In this document: piece after piece, positions 35,246-43,276 of the stretch
Numbering within the stretch: position 1 is the first letter of the stretch
How the letters are laid out: each line of letters opens with the position of its first letter
NCBI RefSeq assembly: GCF_014196115.1
Contig: NZ_JACIDB010000001.1
Location: 62,001-126,000 of the forward strand
Length of the DNA: 64,000 nucleotides
From: Sphingomonas aquatilis
Lineage (GTDB): Bacteria > Pseudomonadota > Alphaproteobacteria > Sphingomonadales > Sphingomonadaceae
Reading direction: 5' to 3'
Notes under the pieces: model-generated
Seen by the model: only the letters and a program-made list of their open reading frames with translations
What the model was told of the DNA's origin: nothing
Database searches by the model: none
Position numbers and translations under genes: made by a program

Positions 35246-35860
35246 ATGTCGAAGCGCCATAGCGCCAAGCACAAGCTCGACCGTCGTCTCGGCGAGAATA
35301 TCTGGGGCCGTCCGAAGTCGCCGGTCAACAAGCGCGAATACGGCCCGGGCCAGCACGGCCAGCGCCGCAAGGGCAAGGTGTCGGACTACGGCATCCAGCT
35401 GCGCGCCAAGCAGAAGCTCAAGGGCTATTACGGCGACGTCACGGAAAAGCAGTTCCGTGCGTGCTACCACGAAGCCGCCCGCATGAAGGGCGACACCAGC
35501 CAGAACCTGATCGGCCTGCTCGAGCAGCGTCTCGACATGATCGTCTATCGCGCCAAATATGCGCCGACGATCTTCGCGGCGCGCCAGTTGGTCAGCCACG
35601 GTCACGTCCGCGTCAACGGCGTGAAGTGCAACGTCGCGTCGCGTCGCTGCTTCGTCGGCGACGAGATCACGCTGGGCACTAAGGCCAAGGAAATGGCGCT
35701 AGTGCTCGAGGCGCAGAACCTCGCCGAGCGTGAAATCCCCGATTACGTCGCGCCGGACGGCAACGCCAAGGTGACCTTCGTCCGCGTGCCGACGCTGGAC
35801 GAGGTGCCCTATCCGGTGAAGATGGAGCCGAACCTGGTCGTCGAGTTCTACTCGCGTTAA
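35246..35860 (+). CDS. rpsD: 30S ribosomal protein S4
   Basis: 204 aa, primary 16S rRNA-binding protein of the small subunit. Visible: the N-terminal region [19 protein letters not shown], the S4 RNA-binding domain ([31 protein letters not shown]) and a usual C-terminus. AAGGAAGT precedes the ATG. Single gene with its own terminator, away from the alpha operon, as in other Alphaproteobacteria. Confidence 0.98.
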   Translation: MSKRHSAKHKLDRRLGENIWGRPKSPVNKREYGPGQHGQRRKGKVSDYGIQLRAKQKLKGYYGDVTEKQFRACYHEAARMKGDTSQNLIGLLEQRLDMIVYRAKYAPTIFAARQLVSHGHVRVNGVKCNVASRRCFVGDEITLGTKAKEMALVLEAQNLAEREIPDYVAPDGNAKVTFVRVPTLDEVPYPVKMEPNLVVEFYSR

Positions 35861-35885
35861 TCGCGACGAACATCGAGAGATTCGG

Positions 35886-35916
35886 AAAGGGCGGTCCCGC
35901 GGGGCCGCCCTTTTTC
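35886..35916 (+). terminator. Rho-independent terminator after rpsD
   Basis: A perfect 9-bp stem AAAGGGCGG/CCGCCCTTT with a 10-nt loop, followed by a T run, 26 nt after the rpsD stop. Confidence 0.9.
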
Positions 35917-35937
35917 GTTTGGGACAGGCTTCCCAAT

Positions 35938-36084
35938 TCCTCCCCCGCCAGGGGGAGGGGGACCGTTCGGCGTCAGCCGAATGGTGGAGGGGGAGGTAAA
36001 CGATGCCCTCCATTTTTCGAAGTCGTCGCTTTCCTCCCCCACCGTCACTGCTTCGCGGCGCCACCTCCCCCTGGCGGGGAAGGA
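35938..36084. repeat. Palindromic intergenic repeat, family C
   Basis: Same design as the copy at 3891, including the inner GACCGTTCGGCGTCAGCCGA segment, immediately after the rpsD terminator. Confidence 0.85.
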
Positions 36085-36163
36085 ATGCGCCTTCCGCCCC
36101 CGTGGACAAGCTGCGCCCCCCACGCCACAAGGCGCAGCAACGCTGACCTTGCCGGAGCTTCCC

Positions 36164-37810
36164 TTGCGCCGCTTCTTCCTGCCCGCCCTGCTCGCTGCCG
36201 TCGCGACCCCGGCCATCGCCCAGACCGCGCCCGACATCTCCGTCGACACGATGAAGGCGGTCACCAAGACGCTCTCCTCCGATGCGTTCGAAGGCCGCGC
36301 GCCCGGCAGTGCGGGCGAAACCAAGACGCTCGCCTACCTGCAACAGCAGTTCGCCAAGGCGGGGCTGAAGCCGGGCAACAAGGGCCAATGGCTGCAGGAC
36401 GTGCCACTGGTCGAAATCACCGCGAAGAACGTCACGCCGCTGACGATCACTGGCGGCAAGACGCCGCTCAGCTTCGCCTACGGCCCGGACATGGTCGTCG
36501 GCACCTATCGCGTCACGCCGCATATCGACGTGACGAACAGCGACGTCGTCTTCGCCGGCTATGGCATCGTCGCGCCGGAGAAGGGCTGGAACGATTATGC
36601 CGGGCTGGACGTGAAGGGGAAGACGGTTGTCGTCCTGATCAACGATCCCGACTGGCAGACGCCGGAGGCCAAGGGCCTCTTCAATGGCCGGGCAATGACC
36701 TATTACGGGCGCTGGACGTACAAATATGAAGAGGCCGCGCGGCAGGGCGCCGCTGCGGTCCTGATCGTCCACCAGACCGAACCGGCGGCCTATAGCTGGA
36801 ACGTCGTGCGCTCCAGCAACACCGGCGCCGAACATGTCGCCGATGCGGCCGACGGGCATATGGGCGATAGCGCCGCGCACGGCTGGATCCAGCTCGACGC
36901 AGCGCGCAAGCTGTTCGCCAGCGCGGGCAAGGACTTCGACGCCCTCGCCGCCGCGGCGAGGGTGAAGAGCTTCAAGCCCGTCGACCTGGGGCTGAAGGCG
37001 TCGGTCAGCTTCGACAATATGATCGCCAAGCAGGTATCGCACAATGTCGTCGGCATCCTGCCCGGCCGCGAAGCGCCCGACGAATATGTGCTGCTGTCGG
37101 CGCATTGGGATCATTTGGGCCGCTGCACGCCGGTGAACGGCGACGATATTTGCAACGGCGCGGTCGACAATGCCGATGGCGTCGCGGCGCTGGTCGCGCT
37201 GGCGCAGGCCAATGCCAAGGCGGGGCCGGCGCGCCGATCGATGGTGTTCGTCGCGCTGACCGCCGAGGAATCGGGGCTGCTCGGATCGGCCTATTATGGC
37301 GAGAACCCGGTCTATCCGCTGGCGAAGACGGTGGGCGGCGCGAACATGGATGCGCTCGCCATGTACGGCCCGGCCAAGGACGTGATCGTGATCGGGCCGG
37401 GCAAGTCGGAGCTCGACAATTATCTGAACGCCGCGCTGCAGCGGCAGGGCCGGCATGCGACGCCCGAGCCGACGCCGGAAAAGGGCTTCTACTACCGCTC
37501 CGACCATTTCAGCCTGGCGAAGCATGGCGTGCCGATGGTCTATTTCGAAACGGGGCAGGACCTCGTGAAGGGCGGACTTGCCGCCGGCCGCGCCGCCGCC
37601 AGGGACTATGAAGAGCATCGCTACCACGCGCCGTCCGACGAATATGATCCGAACTGGGACTGGAGCGGGGTGCAGCAGGACGTCGCGCTCTATTATATGC
37701 TGAGCCGCGATCTCGCGGAGAGCCGCGCCTGGCCGAACTGGCTGCCCGGCGATGAATTCCGCAGCATCCGCGACAAGAGCCGTGCCACCGTAACCGGAGT
37801 AGCCAAGTGA
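36164..37810 (+). CDS. M28-family zinc metallopeptidase with PA domain
   Basis: 548 aa, exported. TTG start at 36164 with GGAG 8 nt upstream; it opens a signal peptide (about residues 1-20, ending TPAIAQ). A protease-associated insert (about 100-260) precedes/interrupts the peptidase. Di-zinc ligands are visible in SAHWDHLG, NGAVDNADGVA, TAEESGLLGS, NMDALA and YHAPSDEYD. An aminopeptidase or exopeptidase that would release amino acids in the periplasm. Its stop overlaps the GTG of aguA by 4 nt, so it leads the agmatine operon. Confidence 0.92.
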   Translation: MRRFFLPALLAAVATPAIAQTAPDISVDTMKAVTKTLSSDAFEGRAPGSAGETKTLAYLQQQFAKAGLKPGNKGQWLQDVPLVEITAKNVTPLTITGGKTPLSFAYGPDMVVGTYRVTPHIDVTNSDVVFAGYGIVAPEKGWNDYAGLDVKGKTVVVLINDPDWQTPEAKGLFNGRAMTYYGRWTYKYEEAARQGAAAVLIVHQTEPAAYSWNVVRSSNTGAEHVADAADGHMGDSAAHGWIQLDAARKLFASAGKDFDALAAAARVKSFKPVDLGLKASVSFDNMIAKQVSHNVVGILPGREAPDEYVLLSAHWDHLGRCTPVNGDDICNGAVDNADGVAALVALAQANAKAGPARRSMVFVALTAEESGLLGSAYYGENPVYPLAKTVGGANMDALAMYGPAKDVIVIGPGKSELDNYLNAALQRQGRHATPEPTPEKGFYYRSDHFSLAKHGVPMVYFETGQDLVKGGLAAGRAAARDYEEHRYHAPSDEYDPNWDWSGVQQDVALYYMLSRDLAESRAWPNWLPGDEFRSIRDKSRATVTGVAK

Positions 37811-38778
37811 CGACTATCGCCCCGCCGCCCGCCGAATGGGCGCCGCATTCGGCCGTGTGGATCGGCTTCCCGAGCCACGCCGACCTGTGGGTCGAGGATC
37901 TGGAGCCGGCGCGCGAGGAGGTCGTCGCCTTCGCCCGTGCCGTCCACGCCGAGGGGCGGGGCGAGAAGGTAATCCTGGTCGCCGCCGATGCCGAAGCGGG
38001 CGACACCGCCATGACCATGGCCCCCTTTGCCGAGGTGGTGGTCGAACCGTTCGGCGACATCTGGCTGCGCGACACCGCGCCGATCCTGCTGAACAGCGAA
38101 GAGGCGCGCGACTTCGACTTCAACGGCTGGGGCGGCAAATACGATCTGGAGGGCGACGACACGATCGGGCTACGGCTCGGCAAGTCGATCGGGGCGAAGG
38201 TCGGCTATTGCAACTGGGTGCTGGAAGGCGGCGCGATCGACGGTGACGGTGCCGGCACGGTGGTGACGACCGAACAATGCCTGCTCAATCCCAATCGCAA
38301 CCCGACGATGACCAAGGCCGATATCGAGCGCCGGCTGCGCGAGGATCTGGGCTATACGCGTGTCGTCTGGCTGGGTGACGGCCTGCTGAACGACCATACC
38401 GATGGCCATGTCGACAACCTCGCCCGCTTCGTCGGCGAAGGGCGCGTCGCTTTGCCCAAGGCGGCGGAGAACGACCCCAATTGGCAGGTCTTCCAGCATG
38501 CCGAGCGCGATGCACGCGCCGCGGGGCTGGAGGTGGTGCTGATCCCGTCGCCCGGCCGCGTGCTGCGCGACGAAGAGGTCGTGCCGGCGAGCTACATGAA
38601 CTTCTACATCGGCAATGCCGCGGTGGTCGTGCCGCTGTACGGTAGCGAGAACGATGCCGCGGCGGTGGCCGCGATCCAGGCGATCTTCCCCGACCGCGAG
38701 GTGGTGGGCCTGCACGCAGACCATATCCTGACCGGCGGCGGCAGCTTCCACTGCATCAGCCAGCAGATCCCGGCCTGA
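37807..38778 (+). CDS. aguA: Agmatine deiminase
   Basis: 323 aa. Hydrolyses agmatine to N-carbamoylputrescine and ammonia. Guanidino-modifying fold: PPPAEWAPHSAVWIGFP, DIWLRDTAP, NGWGGKY, LEGGAIDGDG, HTDGHVDN and the nucleophile Cys316 in GGGSFHCISQQ. GTG start overlapping the peptidase stop. Next in the operon is a DUF3147 protein, then aguB, which performs the following step. Confidence 0.95.
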   Translation: MTTIAPPPAEWAPHSAVWIGFPSHADLWVEDLEPAREEVVAFARAVHAEGRGEKVILVAADAEAGDTAMTMAPFAEVVVEPFGDIWLRDTAPILLNSEEARDFDFNGWGGKYDLEGDDTIGLRLGKSIGAKVGYCNWVLEGGAIDGDGAGTVVTTEQCLLNPNRNPTMTKADIERRLREDLGYTRVVWLGDGLLNDHTDGHVDNLARFVGEGRVALPKAAENDPNWQVFQHAERDARAAGLEVVLIPSPGRVLRDEEVVPASYMNFYIGNAAVVVPLYGSENDAAAVAAIQAIFPDREVVGLHADHILTGGGSFHCISQQIPA

Positions 38779-38782
38779 TCGC

Positions 38783-39133
38783 ATGGCGGCTCTGCTGGTC
38801 CGGGCCGGCGTGTCGGGTATCATCGTCGCACTCGTGGCGCTGATCGCGCGGCGCAGCCCGGCGGCGGGCGCTCTCGTGGCGTCGCTGCCGCTCGTCTCTG
38901 TGCTCGGCATGATCTGGCTGTGGCACGATACGGGTGACCCCGTTCGACTGGCGGACCATGCGCAGGCGACGCTGTGGTATGTGCTGCCCTCGCTGCCGAT
39001 GTTCCTCGTGATCCCGGCGTTGCTGCGGCACGGTGTCGGCTTCTGGCCCGCGCTCGCCAGCGGTTGCGCTGTCACCGTTGCGCTCTATCTCGCCACCGTT
39101 GCGGTCGCCGCGCGATTCGGCGTCACCCTGTAG
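38783..39133 (+). CDS. DUF3147 membrane protein
   Basis: 116 aa, four hydrophobic helices with short loops (AGVSGIIVALVALIARRSPAAGALVASLPLVSVLGMIWL region; WYVLPSLPMFLVIPALL; WPALASGCAVTVALYLATV). It lies 4 nt after aguA and 8 nt before aguB, so it is part of the agmatine operon. A role in transport of agmatine, putrescine or carbamoyl-putrescine is a guess from position only; DUF3147 has no proven activity. Confidence 0.8.
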   Translation: MAALLVRAGVSGIIVALVALIARRSPAAGALVASLPLVSVLGMIWLWHDTGDPVRLADHAQATLWYVLPSLPMFLVIPALLRHGVGFWPALASGCAVTVALYLATVAVAARFGVTL

Positions 39134-39141
39134 GAACCGTC

Positions 39142-39989
<848 letters not shown>

Positions 39990-40002
<13 letters not shown>

Positions 40003-40688
40003 GCGAGCGCCACCGCGCGGGCGAAGACGGCCTCGAACATCTCGTCGTCGACGCGGCCGGTGTTCTGATTGTAGCGCGACGGGTGGTAGCTATCGACCAG
40101 CATCCGCCCGTCCGGCATGCGATGTTCGGCGCCATGGCCGAACGTCGCCTTGGGCAGCCGGCCGCCCAGCACCTTCACCGCCGACTGATGCGCGATCTGG
40201 CCGAGTGCGACGACGACGCGCAGGTTGGGAAGCGCTGCGATCTCGGCGTCGAGATACTGGCGGCAGGTGCGGATTTCCTCCGGCGTCGGCTTGTTGGCGG
40301 GCGGCAGGCACTTCACCGCGTTGAGGATGATCGCGCCGGTGAGGGCGATATCGTCGGTCGGGCGGTTGGCGAAAGTGCCGGTAGCGAGGCCTACCTTCAC
40401 CAGCGTCGCGAACAGCAGCGTTCCCGAATGATCGCCGGTAAAGGCGCGGCCGGTGCGGTTGGCGCCGTGAAGGCCAGGGGCGAGCCCGACGATCGCGATC
40501 GTCGCGTCCGGATCGCCGAAGGCGGGCACCGGGGCATTCCACCACGTCGGGTTCTGCTCGCGCAACGCCTCGCGCGCCGAGACGAGCCGGGGGCAGAGCG
40601 GGCAGTCCCGCGGCGGCTCCACGGAGAAAAGGGCCGTGGGTGGGGCGGCGTCTAGGCTCTCGGGGAGGCTATCGGATGCGATCGTCAT
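39990..40688 (-). CDS. Family 5 uracil-DNA glycosylase (UDGb-like, 4Fe-4S)
   Basis: 232 aa. Removes uracil (and often hypoxanthine) from DNA. Family 5 motif GLAPGLHGANRTGRAFTG lacks the usual motif A Asp/Asn, as in UDGb; the motif B equivalent is HPSRYN. Four cysteines, Cys29, Cys32, Cys127 and Cys142, are placed to bind an iron-sulfur cluster. Divergent from folK by 22 nt and convergent with aguB with a 13-nt overlap. Confidence 0.93.
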
Positions 40689-40710
40689 CGGTATCGCCTA
40701 AGGCGTGGGA

Positions 40711-41187
40711 ATGGCAACGGCAATCTATGCGATCGGGATCGGATCGAATCGGCGGGGGCGACATGGCGGTCCGGCGGATGAGGTGCGCGCCGCGATCGCG
40801 GCGATCGGCGGGGTCGTCGCCACGTCCCCGATCATCGCGACGGCGCCGCTCGGCCCCTCGATCCGCCGTTTCGCCAATGCGGCGATCCTGATCGAAAGCG
40901 ATGAGGCCCCGCCAGTGCTGCTCGTGCGGCTCAAGCGAATCGAGGCGGCCTTCGGGCGCCGGCGCGGACGGCGCTGGGGGGCGCGGGTGATCGACCTCGA
41001 TATCCTGTTGTGGTCGGGTGGCGTCTGGCGGAGCGCCGGGCTGACGGTGCCGCATGTCGCGCTGGCCGAGCGGGGTTTCGTGCTCGCCCCACTGCGGCAC
41101 ATCGCGCCGGGCTGGCGAGTGCCGGGCGCGATGCGGACGATCCGCCAATTGGCGCACACGGTTGACCGGCCGCGTCGCCGCCCCTAG
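40711..41187 (+). CDS. folK: 2-amino-4-hydroxy-6-hydroxymethyldihydropteridine pyrophosphokinase
   Basis: 158 aa. Transfers pyrophosphate from ATP to 6-hydroxymethyl-dihydropterin in folate synthesis. Visible: IGIGSNRRG near the start, ATAPLGPSIRRFANAAILIES, RWGARVIDLDILLW (Mg-binding Asp pair) and VPHVALAERGFVLAPL. ATG chosen with AAGG 7 nt upstream; a GTG six nt earlier is possible. Other fol genes are not adjacent. Confidence 0.93.
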   Translation: MATAIYAIGIGSNRRGRHGGPADEVRAAIAAIGGVVATSPIIATAPLGPSIRRFANAAILIESDEAPPVLLVRLKRIEAAFGRRRGRRWGARVIDLDILLWSGGVWRSAGLTVPHVALAERGFVLAPLRHIAPGWRVPGAMRTIRQLAHTVDRPRRRP

Positions 41188-41207
41188 GTGCCCCCAATCG
41201 ATGGCGG

Positions 41208-41283
41208 GGGTCCGTAGCTCAGTCGGTAGAGCAAGCGACTTTTAATCGAGAGGTCCCGGGTTCGAGCCCCGGCGGACCCACCA
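41208..41283 (+). tRNA. tRNA-Lys (anticodon TTT)
   Basis: Acceptor stem GGGTCCG/CGGACCC, D stem GCTC/GAGC, anticodon loop CTTTTAA, T stem CCGGG/CCCGG and an encoded CCA end, 76 nt. The upper two anticodon-stem pairs (27-43 and 28-42) are A-G and G-A mismatches. Confidence 0.95.
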
Positions 41284-41466
41284 TCGACGCTTTACGGGGG
41301 CATCTACCCGGTCCCCGATCGGTTCATAAGCCGCAGCATCCGCCGATCGCGCGTCGCATGGTAGCCCTGTGATCTCGCCGAAGCACGCGCGCACCGCCAG
41401 CCGTCCACGCTTGATATGTCGGTATTGCTGACGCATGATCTGGCGCGAACAAGAGGGGTGGGGACA

Positions 41467-41730
41467 ATGAAGCGCATCTGGACGATAGCAGTCGTGGCGA
41501 TCATGGCCTGTGCGGCGCCTGCCGTCGCGCAGTCCGCGGATAGCCAGGCCAAGCCGGCCGAGAAGAAGACCTGCCGCAGGCTGACGCCGACGGGATCGTT
41601 CATGGCGACCCGCGTCTGCAATACCGAGGCAGGATGGCGTCAGTTCGACGGGATCACGCAGCAGGGCGTGAGCGACTTCCGCCGCTCGTTGAACATGAGC
41701 GCCACCAACGAGCGCGCTGGCGAAAAATAA
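41467..41730 (+). CDS. Small secreted Cys-x14-Cys-x5-Trp protein
   Basis: 87 aa. Clear signal peptide (MKRIWTIAVVAIMACAAP, cut near AVAQ), a Lys-rich linker, then CRRLTPTGSFMATRVCNTEAGW: two Cys 14 residues apart and Trp after five more, the same pattern as the protein at 34811, with PxGS, R before the second Cys and a shared SD-RR in the tail. Likely a periplasmic disulfide-bonded protein. It follows the tRNA-Lys gene by about 180 nt. Function unknown. Confidence 0.8.
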   Translation: MKRIWTIAVVAIMACAAPAVAQSADSQAKPAEKKTCRRLTPTGSFMATRVCNTEAGWRQFDGITQQGVSDFRRSLNMSATNERAGEK

Positions 41731-41867
41731 GTCGGTTACGCGGCTGCCCGCCACGCCGGTGGGCGCCGCGATCCGCTGTTTCGGATTCGTCCCGCGCCAG
41801 GTTACGGCATGCAGGCTGAGTTCGATCGCGACAGGACACTCACCCCCGCCATAGTCGGCGCGCTCGA

Positions 41868-42017
41868 TCAGCCGAACAGTCGGCTCCAGAACGACGGCTG
41901 CGCCGACCGGGACGCCTGCCATTGCGCGCGCGCATCTGCTGCCCGCTGGTGAAGAGCGCGGATGCACTCGTCGCGGGGGAGGTCGGAAAGCCGCTGCGGA
42001 GGGATGGACTGGCCCAT
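41868..42017 (-). CDS. Possible 49-aa cytosolic protein
   Basis: A short frame starting MGQSIPPQRLSDLPRDECIR, rich in Arg/Ala/Gln and ending in an aromatic SFWSRLFG tail, the kind of ending seen in small sphingomonad proteins. No Shine-Dalgarno sequence is visible and codon use is only moderately convincing. Kept as a candidate between two small plus-strand genes. Confidence 0.35.
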   Translation of the reverse strand: MGQSIPPQRLSDLPRDECIRALHQRAADARAQWQASRSAQPSFWSRLFG

Positions 42018-42209
42018 AACGCATTGATGAATCGCACGATGAAGCGTGCTTTGGCAACGACGATGCGACGAATTGCAGTCGATCGTCGCAAAAGTCTGGA
42101 AATAGCTGCCCGGCTGTTCGCCAGTGTCGATCGTGCCCATCATGCGCCGCCCCTGAGCCGAATGCGCGGTCGTGCGTTGATCACCACCAGACCCACGCAG
42201 GAGAGCGAC

Positions 42210-42437
42210 ATGGCCGATGTGACCGATCCGACCCACGAACCCGAGAGCTACTCCGATCTGCCGACGCAGCCGACCGGGTCAGGCCCCGCCGACCTCGAGG
42301 TCGCGTACGAGCAGATGCGCCTTGCCGAGGAGGCCCAAGACACCACTGGCGGCGTGCCTGCCGCGGCGGTGGTGGATGCGCCCGTGCCCGTCAGCGACGC
42401 GGGCGCCATCGCCGAAAGCGAAGCGCATCCGAGCTGA
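42210..42437 (+). CDS. Small acidic protein of unknown function
   Basis: 75 aa, strongly acidic and Ala/Pro-rich (MADVTDPTHEPESYSDLP; EVAYEQMRLAEEAQDT), no signal peptide or helix long enough for a membrane. AGGAG stands 6 nt before the ATG, which supports translation. Probably intrinsically disordered. No family recognised. A longer frame upstream lacks plausible sequence. Confidence 0.6.
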   Translation: MADVTDPTHEPESYSDLPTQPTGSGPADLEVAYEQMRLAEEAQDTTGGVPAAAVVDAPVPVSDAGAIAESEAHPS

Positions 42438-42490
42438 GGCGGGCGAGGGGGCGCTGAGCGTCCCCCTTCCAATCATCGCTTGAGGGCGGG

Positions 42491-42625
42491 TCAGCGGTGG
42501 GTGGACCGCCGGTTGACCGGCACCAGAGACAGCTGGCTCGCGCGCGATGTACCCCGGCGCATTTCGAACCCGATGAGCGCGAGGTTCGCGGCGATGAAAG
42601 CGGACATGGTGACGTAGAAGGCCAT
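42491..42625 (-). CDS. Possible 44-aa single-helix membrane protein
   Basis: Starts MAFYVTMSAFIAANLALIGF, a single membrane helix, followed by a basic Ser/Arg-rich tail. AGAGAG lies about 8 nt before the ATG. Below the length at which gene finders report; supported by the helix-plus-basic-tail layout only. Confidence 0.42.
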   Translation of the reverse strand: MAFYVTMSAFIAANLALIGFEMRRGTSRASQLSLVPVNRRSTHR

Positions 42626-42776
42626 GGATCGTCTCTCTGCGGCATCGGCCTTCGCGGCCTGTGAGGAGCAGATCGTTGGCGTCGCAAAGGTTTACCGCAG
42701 GTGACCGAGGCCGCGATCGTGGCCGATCGCGCGACAGTCCGAGCCAGCGTCACGGCGACCGCCTGCCGGAAGTGTC

Positions 42777-42806
42777 GGGGCGGCGCCAATAACGCGGCAC
42801 CGCCCC
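42777..42806 (-). terminator. Possible terminator hairpin
   Basis: 11-bp GC-rich stem GGGGCGGTGCC/GGCGCCGCCCC (one G-U pair) with an 8-nt loop, just downstream of the small His/Arg-rich gene. There is no T run, so it may only stabilise the 3' end. Confidence 0.4.
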
Positions 42807-42815
42807 GGCCGTGCA

Positions 42816-43055
42816 TCAACGGCAGACGCGGACGCGGCGGTGATGACGATAGACGATACGGCAGTGTTCGCGGCGATCACGGCCCCAATGGTGGCCACGA
42901 TCGCGGCGGTTGCGGTCATACCCACGATGGTCGCGGTGATCGCGCTGGTCGTAATGGGGACGGCCACGATCGTGGCGCTGGGCGTCGGCCGTACCGGCGA
43001 GACCAGCGGTGCCTGCCATCATGGCCACGGCAGCGAACAGCATCTTGAGCGTCAT
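42816..43055 (-). CDS. Small secreted His/Arg/Asp-rich protein
   Basis: 79 aa. GGAGG 5 nt before the ATG. Signal peptide (about residues 1-25, LAGTADA) then a low-complexity body of HDR, HRDH and RDRR units and the ending CRIVYRHHRRVRVCR, with two cysteines bracketing a basic His-rich segment. Could bind metal or polyanions; nothing proven. Longer frames through the upstream region were rejected. Confidence 0.7.
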   Translation of the reverse strand: MTLKMLFAAVAMMAGTAGLAGTADAQRHDRGRPHYDQRDHRDHRGYDRNRRDRGHHWGRDRREHCRIVYRHHRRVRVCR

Positions 43056-43276
43056 ATACCCTCCTTCGTCAGCGCCATTGCGGCACGTGAGGGGGATTAC
43101 GCAGGCGACACGGCATCGTTCCTGACCTTTTGCGGAAGCACACGATCGGCGATTTTGATCCCGACAAGAGCGAGTTGGGAATCGGACGAAGACGGGATCG
43201 TTCAGGTGGCAGGCATGCCGAATGTCGCGAGCCCGCACCGCGCTGCCACGCGATGATCGCCCGCCCGACTTTGGTC

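Noticed and set aside
41208..41283. tRNA-Lys 3' end as an island attachment site
   Set aside because: No integrase nearby and no second copy of the tRNA end was noticed in the following 20 kb.
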